Below, one piece after another: positions 45,149-53,648 of a DNA stretch of 64,000 nucleotides (position 1 is its first letter; each line of letters starts with the position of its first letter). The notes beneath the pieces were generated by a model. That model was not told the origin of the DNA, did not search any database, and saw only the letters and a list, made by a program, of their open reading frames with translations. Both the position numbers and the translations under genes were made by a program. The DNA is taken from the NCBI RefSeq assembly GCF_024347315.1, contig NZ_AP025460.1, positions 1,922,001 through 1,986,000 of the forward strand, read 5' to 3'. The stretch comes from Vibrio atlanticus (GTDB lineage: Bacteria; Pseudomonadota; Gammaproteobacteria; Enterobacterales; Vibrionaceae).

Positions 45149-45604
45149 ATGGACGAGATCGATAAGAAAATACTGGCTGAACTGCAAAGCAACGCTAGAC
45201 TGACTAATCAAGAGTTGGCCGACCGAGTAGCGCTGTCGCCCTCTCCTTGCTTACGCCGAATTCGAGCATTAGAGAAACAAGGGATTATTCGCGGCTATCA
45301 CGCCAGTGTTGACCAAGAAGCGTGTGGCCTGCCAGTCAATGTGTTTGTGTTGGTGAAGCTTGAAAAGCCAACTGAAGAGAATATGCGAGACTTTGAACAG
45401 CACATCGAAGTGATTGACGAGGTGTTAGAGTGTTTTCTGATGACGGGCAATCACGACTACCTACTGCATGTGGTGAGCGAGTCGCTCAAGAGCTACGAGC
45501 AGTTTATCCGTAAACAACTAACTCGCCTGCCCAATATCGCTTCTATTGAATCCAGCTTCGCCTTCGGTCAGGTAAAAACAAAGACCAAGCTGCCAGTCAG
45601 GTAA
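45149..45604 (+). CDS. Lrp/AsnC-family transcriptional regulator
   Basis: A 151-residue regulator. The N-terminal helix-turn-helix (DEIDKKILAELQSNARLTNQELADRVALSPSPCLRRI) and the C-terminal RAM ligand domain (EVIDEVLECFLMTGNHDYLLHV) are standard. The ATG at 45149 is favoured by GATGGA 8 bp before; one at 45143 is too close to it. It is divergent from the PLP enzyme gene and probably activates it in response to an amino acid (inference). Confidence 0.92.
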   Translation: MDEIDKKILAELQSNARLTNQELADRVALSPSPCLRRIRALEKQGIIRGYHASVDQEACGLPVNVFVLVKLEKPTEENMRDFEQHIEVIDEVLECFLMTGNHDYLLHVVSESLKSYEQFIRKQLTRLPNIASIESSFAFGQVKTKTKLPVR

Positions 45605-45888
45605 TGAGTGTCACGATAACTTGGGTTTAAAGACCTCTAGATCATTATCGGCACTGATCGAGTCCTGTCCATTGCTACTGAGCCAGTGCCACCCAGTTTT
45701 CGCGCCTACGCCATTGAGTTAAGCGCTTGGTTCAACGTTTATTTACCTGTCTTGGTTGCGCCAGCATTGTGAGATGCCCTAGGTCTCATTGTCGTGAATT
45801 CGGTTTTCGATAGCCCGAAATTTCCTTTATTTTCAAAGCTGTTTTGTTATATTCATGTGAAACATTACTAATATAAGAAATGGCTTAA

Positions 45889-46896
45889 ATGATAAAACAA
45901 AGTTGTACTTTTTTAACGTCACTGTCGCTGCTGCTATCCGCTAGCACTTTTGCATACGATCTTGAGATAGAAGCTTTTGAAGGCGAAGAACTCGCACTTT
46001 TAAAGAACGCAGAAACGTCTAGCGATAACGAATTGCTAATGCAAGCTGCTAACCTTTTAATTGAAGATTCAATGTATGAAGAGAACTTACAACGCGGATA
46101 TGAGTACATGAATCAAGTAGCGGAGTCTGGTGAGGTAAAAGCGATGATTACCTTGGCAGATAATTATTACTACGAAGAGCAATACGAAAAAGCACTGGCT
46201 TGGTACCACAAAGCTGAAACCAGCAAAGACCCTTATGTGCTCTACTCATTAGGCGTAATGTATTTTGATGGTGAAGGTACACCTATCGACCTAAAGAAAG
46301 GCAACGATTATTACCTAGCTTCTGCAAAAGCGGGGTATTCTGACGCTATGTATCAACTCGCATTTTCATACGATGAAGGTCAAGGCGTCACTCAAGACTT
46401 CTCCAAATCTGCGTATTGGTTTGAGCAATCGGCTAACTTAGGCGATGCAAGTGCTATGTACAATTTGGGTATTTCTTACCTAAATGGACAAGGCGTTGAA
46501 AAGAGTTGCTCTAAAGCGATGCAATTATTTAGCAAAGCCATTGAAGAAGATGAACATACACTTTCTTATGTGAAGATGGGTGATATTTACTCTTCTACGC
46601 GATACAAAAAACCGTGTGGTTTCAAAACTACAGACGCAAAAAAAGCATTAGAGTATTACACTCACGCCGCAATGCAGGGCAACGATTATGGTCAATATTC
46701 CGTTGGTTACGCCTACCGTAATGGTCACGGTACATGGAGCGATTTTGTTAAAGCGCTAGCATGGTTTGAAGTCGCGCAGGAATACGGAAACTCGGATGCA
46801 GAGAAAGAGATAATCGACGTGAAACAGTACATGTCGAAAGAAAACATTGCCGCAGCTGCGCAGCTTAAAGACTCTTTAATCGAAGATATCTGGTAA
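45889..46896 (+). CDS. secreted Sel1-like repeat protein
   Basis: A 335-residue protein with a signal peptide (about 1-20, ending STFA) and at least six Sel1/TPR-like repeats (YSLGVMYFDGEGTPIDLKKG, YQLAFSYDEGQGVTQDFSKS, YNLGISYLNGQGVEKSCSKA and others). Such solenoids mediate protein contacts in the periplasm or at the envelope. No partner is evident; the next gene, a response regulator, is behind a terminator. Function unknown. Confidence 0.85.
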   Translation: MIKQSCTFLTSLSLLLSASTFAYDLEIEAFEGEELALLKNAETSSDNELLMQAANLLIEDSMYEENLQRGYEYMNQVAESGEVKAMITLADNYYYEEQYEKALAWYHKAETSKDPYVLYSLGVMYFDGEGTPIDLKKGNDYYLASAKAGYSDAMYQLAFSYDEGQGVTQDFSKSAYWFEQSANLGDASAMYNLGISYLNGQGVEKSCSKAMQLFSKAIEEDEHTLSYVKMGDIYSSTRYKKPCGFKTTDAKKALEYYTHAAMQGNDYGQYSVGYAYRNGHGTWSDFVKALAWFEVAQEYGNSDAEKEIIDVKQYMSKENIAAAAQLKDSLIEDIW

Positions 46897-46942
46897 CAAT
46901 AATTTATTACAGATTAGATTATTGTTATTACTCGAAAATCAA

Positions 46943-46975
46943 AAGGCCTCGCACACGCGAGGCCTTAATTTTATC
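46943..46975 (+). terminator. terminator hairpin, copy 1 of a dispersed family
   Basis: Stem AAGGCCTCGC (46943-46952) and GCGAGGCCTT (46957-46966), loop ACAC, then AATTTTATC. Nearly the same hairpin recurs at 51384, 53895 and 61062, with diverged forms at 62295 and 63063. Confidence 0.9.
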
Positions 46976-47053
46976 CATCAATAAACGCCCCTCTCTTTCA
47001 TCGATAACATACATATTGAAAGTGTTTGCTCTACTAGGCGTAACGGCCCCCCG

Positions 47054-47086
47054 TTAACCTTTTAATAACTATTTGCGTGATATAAT
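47054..47086 (+). promoter_or_regulatory. promoter with 11-bp-spaced TAAC repeats before the response regulator
   Basis: TTAAC (47054-47058) and ATAAC (47065-47069) share TAAC cores exactly 11 bp apart, and a consensus -10 TATAAT at 47081-47086 starts 12 bp after the second core. Binding of an OmpR-type regulator in place of a -35 is likely, which would mean autoregulation. The same layout occurs at 49051-49085. Confidence 0.65.
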
Positions 47087-47123
47087 AGAAAGATCAATAT
47101 AAGAATGATTAGGAAGCTCCACC

Positions 47124-47789
47124 ATGCTTGTTTTATTGGTTGAAGACGACAAAGTGCTAGCGTCTGCGTTAAGCGATTACCTAGAGCTTGATAACATTGA
47201 ATGTGATTTTGCATACAATGGTATTACTGGCCTTAGTTTAGCGACGGAGAACCAATACGACATCATCATTCTAGATGTCATGCTTCCCAAGTTGAGTGGA
47301 TTCTCAATCTGCCAATCATTGAGAGATAAAGGCGTTGAGACTCCTATATTAATGATGACCGCCAAAGACTCATTAGATGACAAGCTTGAAGGTTTTCAGG
47401 TAGGTACTGATGATTATGTGACGAAGCCTTTTGCCATGGCTGAACTAAGTGCAAGGCTAAAAGCCCTTGCGAATCGAAGTACAGGAAGAGTATCGAAAGT
47501 CATTCATATTGGTGATCTGAGCGTGGATATGGCTTCACATACGGCACACCGTGGCTCTATAGAATTAAGTTTGTCACCGCTTAGTTGGAAGTTGCTTAAG
47601 TCTCTTGTAAAGCACAGCCCAAATGTGGTGGCTAAGGAAACGTTAGAGCGTGAGGTTTGGGGCGAGGAAACCAGCGACAATAATCTGAAAGTTCAGATTC
47701 ACAAGCTACGGCAGGCTATCGATAAGCCTTTTTCTTCGTCGCTTGTCCACAGTGTTCCCAAAGTCGGTTTCGCCCTGAGAGAATCATAA
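47124..47789 (+). CDS. OmpR-family response regulator
   Basis: A 221-residue regulator. The receiver has EDD near the N-terminus, the phosphorylated aspartate in IIILDVMLPKLSG and Lys in YVTKPF; the C-terminal winged helix ends VHSVPKVGFAL. Ribosome site TAGGAAG precedes the ATG. It is followed after one base by its kinase gene. Sites with 11-bp-spaced TAAC repeats lie before this gene and before the downstream flavoprotein gene, so it probably controls both. Confidence 0.94.
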   Translation: MLVLLVEDDKVLASALSDYLELDNIECDFAYNGITGLSLATENQYDIIILDVMLPKLSGFSICQSLRDKGVETPILMMTAKDSLDDKLEGFQVGTDDYVTKPFAMAELSARLKALANRSTGRVSKVIHIGDLSVDMASHTAHRGSIELSLSPLSWKLLKSLVKHSPNVVAKETLEREVWGEETSDNNLKVQIHKLRQAIDKPFSSSLVHSVPKVGFALRES

Positions 47790-47790
47790 T

Positions 47791-49053
47791 ATGCCGAGCC
47801 TTCGTAAAAGAATTTATACCTTTTTAGCACTATCTCTTGTGACCATTTTAATCTTTCTCTGTGTATTAGGGTACGTGATTCAAAAGGCCAGTATTAATAC
47901 CGATACCAAAAATATGATGGTCTATTATGGATTATTCATTGAAGAAAACGCCCTAGAACAAGATTTAGCGAACCTTCAACGAGGAGGGTTAATAGCGGCT
48001 TACCACGATGTTAATCAGCTTCCATCTTATATCCGAGAAGCCTTCCCATGGCAAAGCATGGGCTCTGAGTCTTTATACGAAAAAGAGTTAACGAATTTAG
48101 ATAATGAAAATGTGTATGCCTACGCCCTAAAGTATCGCTTAAAAGATCAACGAGGCGATGTATTCATTATCTCCGAGTATCTTGAGACGTTAGAAAACCA
48201 GATGCAATATGAGCAATCGATTTGGTATGAGAATACACTCAAGTTACTCGTGGCAGGTTCACTGCTGCTCATCAGTATTGTTTTAATTTTCCTATTGTTT
48301 TATTACATCTTAATAAAACCTATACGTTCACTGTCTTTATGGCTCTCAGATCCGACGCAACCAATCCCCCATAACAGAATCAAATACCAAGAGCTGCTTG
48401 CTATCGTTCAAAGCTACGAAAATAATTTAGAAAAGCAGAAAGAAATAATAAAGAAAGAGGAGCTATTTCTCAGTACGATGAGCCATGAGTTGAGAACACC
48501 AATTGCCATAATTTCTTCAAGTGTCGAGCTATTAGATAGATTAGGTGTTGAGGAAAAAGTGTCTAGAATTAACAACCGAATATCCTACGCCATTTCCAAC
48601 ATGAATTATCTAGCAAAAACGTTGTTGTGGCTTTCCCGAAAAAACAATCAGCCACTCAGTACCGAGATAGTGGATTTGTCCGAGCTCATTTATCAAGTGA
48701 TTAAGGATAATGAGTATCTGCTTGAGGGAAGAGACACAGAGCTCTCAATAGCATGCAACATTGAGCCAGAATACGAAATACAGGACAACTATGGTGCTGT
48801 GCACCTGGCTATCGTCAACCTCATCCGTAATGCGCTTCAGTACAGTGCCGACGGGCAAATTTTGGTTGTTCTTAAAGGTGGTGTTATGACTATTGAAAAC
48901 CCGTATGAAAAGGATTTTGAACAAGCTAATGATATAGAGTCATATGGTTATGGCTTGTATCTGGTAGAAAAAATATGCGTTGCTAGAGGGTATCGTTTTT
49001 CCATTGACTATCAACCTGAAAGTGTCGTCGCTACCTTACGCTTAAAATGCTGA
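47791..49053 (+). CDS. sensor histidine kinase
   Basis: A 420-residue kinase. It has two membrane helices (about 10-30 and 150-172), a periplasmic loop of about 120 residues with no recognised sensor domain, the H-box STMSHELRTPIAII and an ATPase domain whose G2 box reads SYGYGLYLVEK. The N box region (HLAIVNLIRNALQYSADG) is intact; the G1 box (D-x-G-x-G) is hard to find between it and the G2 box, where the sequence reads MTIENPYEKDFE, so the domain is shortened there. The gene starts two bases after the regulator stop. The signal is unknown. Confidence 0.88.
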   Translation: MPSLRKRIYTFLALSLVTILIFLCVLGYVIQKASINTDTKNMMVYYGLFIEENALEQDLANLQRGGLIAAYHDVNQLPSYIREAFPWQSMGSESLYEKELTNLDNENVYAYALKYRLKDQRGDVFIISEYLETLENQMQYEQSIWYENTLKLLVAGSLLLISIVLIFLLFYYILIKPIRSLSLWLSDPTQPIPHNRIKYQELLAIVQSYENNLEKQKEIIKKEELFLSTMSHELRTPIAIISSSVELLDRLGVEEKVSRINNRISYAISNMNYLAKTLLWLSRKNNQPLSTEIVDLSELIYQVIKDNEYLLEGRDTELSIACNIEPEYEIQDNYGAVHLAIVNLIRNALQYSADGQILVVLKGGVMTIENPYEKDFEQANDIESYGYGLYLVEKICVARGYRFSIDYQPESVVATLRLKC

Positions 49054-49085
49054 TAACCGATTGATAACCGTTCCTCGTTTATACT
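49051..49085 (+). promoter_or_regulatory. promoter with TGATAACCG direct repeat before the flavoprotein gene
   Basis: TGATAACCG at 49051-49059 and again at 49062-49070, 11 bp apart, then a -10-like TATACT at 49080-49085, 12 bp after the last TAAC core. The first repeat overlaps the kinase stop codon. The geometry equals that at 47054-47086, so the neighbouring response regulator is the likely activator. Confidence 0.7.
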
Positions 49086-49139
49086 TGTTTGTGTCGAAAA
49101 TCTAAGTTCACATTTAAATGATTCAAGCAGCAGGTATCT

Positions 49140-50555
49140 ATGAAGCTTATCCAACTATCAACAACGATTGCATTAGCCACGACGTTATTCACAAGTAACG
49201 TATTTGCAGACGAACCCCAATATGAGTATGTCGTTATTGGCGCTGGCTCTGCTGGCCTATCAGCCGCTTATAAATTACAGAGCTTGGATAAAGAGTTTAT
49301 TGTTCTAGAGAGAAACACACGCCCTGGGGGCATTGCAGAGAATGGAGTCCGAGGACGTTTTCATTACGCCAAAGGGACAGAGTATCTTGGAGAACCTGAA
49401 GGATACTTAGCGGATGTCATTCAGGATCTAAAGATTCCGATGGTTGAGATACCGCTACCTATGGATGCCAGTTTCTTTCAAGGAGAGATGTATATCGGCG
49501 ACAAAGAGTTGGCCCGCTTAACCATTGAACAAGCCGGAGAGCAAGAGTTTCAGAAGTTTATCGATCTGTTGAATGGTGTTAAAGATCTGAAATTTAGGGA
49601 GTTACGTAAACTCGACAATATTACGGCTAAACAATGGCTTGATGACAATCAAATCCCTCCCTTTATACAGCAACGATACAAGGTTATGTCTCGAGGGTTA
49701 TTTGGCGCCAATTTAACTGATATATCCGCTTTAAGCTTCATTCCCGAAGCTATCTTTGATTATGTCGACGTCGAAGAGGTGTCAGATTTAATGGAGCCAG
49801 ATACAAACGGCCACTCAGAATCTTGGACAACGCAAACCGGCATCGCCACTATAGCAACGAGCATTGCTAAAAACCTTGATGAACATATTCGTTACCAGTC
49901 TAGTGTTAAGCACATAGCCAAGATAAAGGCCGGTTATCAGATAGAATTTAACGCCGACGGTAAAGTACATACGCTAACTACTGAGAAAGTCATTGTCGCA
50001 ACACCCGCTCCGGTTGCGGCTTATATTGCGAATGATGTTCTGACGGCCGAGCAGATTCGCATACTGGAGCAAGTTAACTATGCGCAGTATGCCACTGTAG
50101 CTCTTTTTTCTGAGACTCCCATATTCAACAAGGCCTTTGACCTCGCCATTTTAGATGGGAAAGTGATCACCGACCTTTATGATGCCACATGGGTAGAAAG
50201 ACATCACAACCCCGAGCTTAGCGATGTCAAAGAATATATCGCCAGTGTGTATTTAGCGCCTCAAGGTGTCGCTGATAAATCACTTTTGAAGAACAGTGAC
50301 GCCGAGATAATGGACATCATCTTCACAGAGCTAAACGCCGCCGTTCCGGGTATCAAAGACAAAGTCAGCGGGTATGATATTAAACGCTTTTACCACGCAT
50401 ACCCAGTGTTCAACAAAGGCTACTTCACCCGTTTACATCAATTAAAATCAAGTTTCTCTGGTGTTTATTTAGCGGGAGATTACATGTCTTACCCAACATT
50501 TGATGCCGCATTTGAATCTGGTTTTGAAGCCGTAATACAAGCTGAAGGCGAGTAA
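49140..50555 (+). CDS. secreted FAD-dependent amine oxidase-like flavoprotein
   Basis: A 471-residue protein with an N-terminal signal peptide (about 1-23, ending VFA) and then an FAD Rossmann motif VIGAGSAGLSAAY followed by VLERNTRPGG, as in amine oxidases, phytoene desaturases and protoporphyrinogen oxidases. The C-terminal FAD motif YLAGDYMSYPTFDAAFESG is present. A typical Sec signal on a flavoprotein is unusual, since FAD is loaded in the cytoplasm; periplasmic action on an amine or lipid is possible. It lies downstream of a two-component system and before an acetyltransferase gene. Confidence 0.85.
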   Translation: MKLIQLSTTIALATTLFTSNVFADEPQYEYVVIGAGSAGLSAAYKLQSLDKEFIVLERNTRPGGIAENGVRGRFHYAKGTEYLGEPEGYLADVIQDLKIPMVEIPLPMDASFFQGEMYIGDKELARLTIEQAGEQEFQKFIDLLNGVKDLKFRELRKLDNITAKQWLDDNQIPPFIQQRYKVMSRGLFGANLTDISALSFIPEAIFDYVDVEEVSDLMEPDTNGHSESWTTQTGIATIATSIAKNLDEHIRYQSSVKHIAKIKAGYQIEFNADGKVHTLTTEKVIVATPAPVAAYIANDVLTAEQIRILEQVNYAQYATVALFSETPIFNKAFDLAILDGKVITDLYDATWVERHHNPELSDVKEYIASVYLAPQGVADKSLLKNSDAEIMDIIFTELNAAVPGIKDKVSGYDIKRFYHAYPVFNKGYFTRLHQLKSSFSGVYLAGDYMSYPTFDAAFESGFEAVIQAEGE

Positions 50556-50624
50556 TAACTCTTCATACTATCTATGTAGTGCGCTGTACTAGCGCACTAT
50601 AGAATAAGACGCACGGGAGAGTGT

Positions 50625-51284
50625 ATGTCTGCGAAAACATATCGATTTGTACCTTATGAAGAAAAACACTTCTTTGGCTGTGTAGACCTTGTCATGTCAA
50701 CTTGGAACTTCCACTCAAACTTTATGGACGTTCCTTGCAACAGAATTATCTACGAGTATTACTTAAAAACCTGCCTCAATTGGAATCATCATTTGGACGT
50801 CATTGTTGATGAACACGAACAAGTGATCGGCATTCTATTTGGGAGCAAAGAGGATACTTCGTTTATCGAAGAGCTCAAATTTTCCAGAAAAGACAGGCTC
50901 AATAACAAATGGAAAAATAAGAAGATTCAGAATGGACACTTCGGTAATAAAGAAGTGGCGAACAGAGAGCTAGCACGATTCGCGATGAACGATGTTCTAG
51001 GGGAAAAAGATGCAAGCCGCTTTGATGGTGAGGTCAACTTGTTTATTGTTAGCCAAGCTTATCAGGGGCAAGGGTTAGGTAAACAGTTAATGGATCGCTA
51101 CCTAAACTTTTGTCGAAGCAACAAGTTAAGAAGCGTGTTCCTATGGACTGATGAAGATTGTAATCACGCCTTTTATTCTCGTTATGGGTTCTCGCTTCAC
51201 AAGCGTTTTAAAACCTATACTCGTTCCGGATTAAAAAGCCCAACCGAAAACGGGATGGTGTTTTCTCTCAAAGTTCAGCAATGA
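50625..51284 (+). CDS. GNAT-family N-acetyltransferase
   Basis: A 219-residue protein. The acetyl-CoA loop is visible in VSQAYQGQGLGKQLMDRYL, followed by the LRSVFLWTDEDCNHAFYSRYGF motif typical of GNATs. Roughly 45 residues in the middle (KEDTSFIEELKFSRKDRLNNKW onward) form a basic insertion. The start has GGGAGAGTGT upstream. It follows the flavoprotein gene by 69 bp and probably shares its promoter. The substrate is unknown; an amine made by the oxidase would be one idea. Confidence 0.85.
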   Translation: MSAKTYRFVPYEEKHFFGCVDLVMSTWNFHSNFMDVPCNRIIYEYYLKTCLNWNHHLDVIVDEHEQVIGILFGSKEDTSFIEELKFSRKDRLNNKWKNKKIQNGHFGNKEVANRELARFAMNDVLGEKDASRFDGEVNLFIVSQAYQGQGLGKQLMDRYLNFCRSNKLRSVFLWTDEDCNHAFYSRYGFSLHKRFKTYTRSGLKSPTENGMVFSLKVQQ

Positions 51285-51383
51285 CAAACACAGGAAAAAA
51301 GTAACGCAACTTCGGTCTAAGCTTCTTCTAAATGTCGTACTATTCCAAGTTGCTGCCCCATTACTTAATTGCCCGAAAAGCAA

Positions 51384-51412
51384 AAGGCCTCGCACACACG
51401 AGGCCTTAGTTT
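51384..51412. terminator. terminator hairpin, copy 2 of the family
   Basis: AAGGCCTCG / CGAGGCCTT stem, loop CACACA, then AGTTTTATC. It lies between the acetyltransferase gene and the convergent hydrolase gene. Confidence 0.88.
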
Positions 51413-51530
51413 TATCTATCGAAAGGTTGTCCCCCGACTCCACCAACTTAGCCGCTTTCATCAACTTTTCATTAAACTGCTTTGGTTGCTCTAGCATATG
51501 GACATAGCCTGAACCTTCAACGTAGCTAGT
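51413..51530 (-). pseudogene. relic of an alpha/beta-hydrolase 3' end (copy A)
   Basis: On the minus strand this reads as about 35 residues including YVEGSGYVHMLEQPKQFNEK, the usual C-terminal tail of an alpha/beta hydrolase (GHFPMLEQPE-type). It begins directly at the end of the secreted hydrolase gene in another frame and has no start of its own. A hairpin of the dispersed family follows. Confidence 0.65.
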
Positions 51531-51532
51531 AA

Positions 51533-53056
51533 TCAATGGCCTTGACAGAGATTAGTAGGATGAAAACTTTGAAAAGGTACTGCATAACGTGCCGACACAT
51601 CATAGCGTCCAGACAAATGCTGAGTGACTAAATACTGACGTTGCTCCTCATTATAAAAGTGTTGTGTTGCTTCTAGTTCAATAGCATCTCCATCCCCAGC
51701 ACAAATGAAATAGTCGTCGTCCATATCTCGAAATGCTATTGGGGTTTCATCTACCAATCCATATCTATCGGTCATCTTTCTTGACCTCCAAATATCTTTA
51801 AATGTACCTAGCTCAAAGCGTTTTAAATTTCGCCATTGTACGAACATATAAGTGTCTTGCGAGGGAATCGATGGAATGTCATTCATTGCCTCGTTCGGGC
51901 TTTTACAAGTATCAAACAAAACCACAGCATTGTTCTCAACTCTAAATGGCAATCTATCTTCATCTTGTATATAAGAATCCACGTTCCTTTTGAACCAAGA
52001 ATCACCCTCTGGGCTGAGATAGAAAGAAGGAGACTTTAGGTAAGACCCAAATTCGTCAGTTTTACTTGCGTCAACAATTTCATAAACAGGATTATCATGA
52101 AGTGAGTCATAGCTCGCACTATAATCGAACTCAATTTTAAACAAAAAATCTTCCATCTCGGGTTTAGTAAGAGACGTGAAAGCTTTATCGACCGACGCTT
52201 TGATTTTCTCAATGGATTTGGGGTGAGTGAGGTAAATAGGAATGAGTCCGTGTCCAGTAATGTCTAATTTACTCGGTGCTATCGTGGTGTTGGGAGGCGG
52301 AACACTGCCTATCCCTGTAAAGTTAAGCAAATTAATCACAAGGTCTGAGGCCGATAAAATATAATCACTGTCTGGGCTAAGGGTTGGGGAAGCGGGAGCG
52401 ATGTGAACAACGTGAATGTTATCGGCACTGTAACCGTATTGGGACGTAACATGCTTATATGATTCGTTTACCCATAAGTTCCCTTGTGAATGAGCGATGT
52501 AAATGAGCTTTTTTCCTTTCCACGTAAGAGAGTCATTTAAAAGATGATGCTGCATTCTAGTCTGGCTAGTTTCGGGGGCATCAACAAGTGAAGCTAATTC
52601 TTTTAAAAATGTCGTGATAGTTGCATTGATGGTTTGGTTTGTGAAGTCGAGAACAAACCCAGCAAACCAAACAAAAGTAGCGCTGATTTTTTGGATGATA
52701 GCGCTGTTTTGCCTACCGCTTACGATGTCCCCAAAGGCCTCCCACCGGTCGAATTGTTTCTGCTCTAACTCGGAAGTTCTTTGGTCAAAGGTTTCAGCAA
52801 AATCAGCCAGTACGTTAAGGCCACTTCCTTCAATATAAGAATCGTTATAGAAAAGCTGGTATTCGACAGACTCACTTTTGTATTGGCTGATACCTAGAGT
52901 GGCTTTGATCTTCTTTTGTCCCCTTTTAGCTTGTTCTTTGGTTGTTGCTACCCCATTAAAAAAGGCGATAGTGTAACCTTCTATTTTGCATGAGTTAGCG
53001 ATTGCATTGAATGGCAGTAAAACCACTAATATGAGTAATATTGTTTGCCTATTCAC
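51533..53056 (-). CDS. secreted serine hydrolase (lipase-like), unrecognised family
   Basis: A 507-residue protein with a signal peptide (about 1-20, ending AIA). The nucleophile elbow is IAHSQGN near residue 197, with HSQG in a strand-turn-helix context (YIAHSQGNLWVNES); a late histidine in DITGHGLIPIYL could complete the triad. The C-terminal 200 residues match nothing I know. It starts with GTG (GAGGAAAAA upstream), overlapping the lipoprotein gene by 8 bp, so the two are coupled. A secreted lipase or a toxin with the lipoprotein as partner are options. Confidence 0.75.
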   Translation of the reverse strand: MNRQTILLILVVLLPFNAIANSCKIEGYTIAFFNGVATTKEQAKRGQKKIKATLGISQYKSESVEYQLFYNDSYIEGSGLNVLADFAETFDQRTSELEQKQFDRWEAFGDIVSGRQNSAIIQKISATFVWFAGFVLDFTNQTINATITTFLKELASLVDAPETSQTRMQHHLLNDSLTWKGKKLIYIAHSQGNLWVNESYKHVTSQYGYSADNIHVVHIAPASPTLSPDSDYILSASDLVINLLNFTGIGSVPPPNTTIAPSKLDITGHGLIPIYLTHPKSIEKIKASVDKAFTSLTKPEMEDFLFKIEFDYSASYDSLHDNPVYEIVDASKTDEFGSYLKSPSFYLSPEGDSWFKRNVDSYIQDEDRLPFRVENNAVVLFDTCKSPNEAMNDIPSIPSQDTYMFVQWRNLKRFELGTFKDIWRSRKMTDRYGLVDETPIAFRDMDDDYFICAGDGDAIELEATQHFYNEEQRQYLVTQHLSGRYDVSARYAVPFQSFHPTNLCQGH

Positions 53057-53648
53057 AATATTTTTCCTCAGCAGGAAGGAGTGTACTTACAGATCCATCT
53101 TGTAAATGATTATAAGCTAAGTACGCCATAGTACGAGCTTTGGTGTTGTAGGTGAGAGATGTGATTGTGTTGGAGGTGTTTATGCCGTCATCAATATCAA
53201 TTCCTACAAACTCTTCACAGGCGAGGACTTCGTCGTACTTGTATGAAATTTCGAGGGCTTTTTTGATGTTAGCATGGGTCTTCTGTGAAAAATCGTGATA
53301 GAGATTTTCTTGTGTGTAACGGGCGTTTTGTTTTAAGGCTTTTCGGACTGGCTCGGTCACTTCTAGCGCATCAATAAACGCCTCAATGTCATCGCGGATA
53401 CCATCATTGTTTGCATCCGTACCAGTAAGAGAGTCGCTGCGGTCAAGCATGGGTTCAAAACGCTCATATAGAAGCCTAAGTTGATCATCAATTGTTTCTT
53501 GTGCCTTTAATTCCGCGACTAGCTCAGGTGTTTTCTCTATGTGAGAGATGACACTCGGTTGTTCCACTACAGCAGCGTTTGGCTCATTCGATTCTTTGCA
53601 CCCCACGATTATCATCACGGCTAATGCGCAGACTAACCCATTTTTCAT
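53049..53648 (-). CDS. small lipoprotein, unknown
   Basis: A 199-residue lipoprotein. The lipobox IIVGC puts the lipidated cysteine at residue 17. The body is acidic and helical; a DANNDGIRDDIEAFID stretch (about 79-94) looks like a calcium-binding dockerin or EF-hand-type loop. Ribosome site GGGGATACAG. The stop overlaps the start of the hydrolase gene, which suggests a working pair (chaperone, immunity or activator). I recognise no family. Confidence 0.72.
   Translation of the reverse strand: MKNGLVCALAVMIIVGCKESNEPNAAVVEQPSVISHIEKTPELVAELKAQETIDDQLRLLYERFEPMLDRSDSLTGTDANNDGIRDDIEAFIDALEVTEPVRKALKQNARYTQENLYHDFSQKTHANIKKALEISYKYDEVLACEEFVGIDIDDGINTSNTITSLTYNTKARTMAYLAYNHLQDGSVSTLLPAEEKYCE

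Noticed and set aside
51231..51536. 101-codon minus-strand frame after the acetyltransferase gene
   Set aside because: Only its first 35 codons resemble a protein, and these are the C-terminal tail of a hydrolase; the rest runs through a terminator and the acetyltransferase gene. Treated as relic A.
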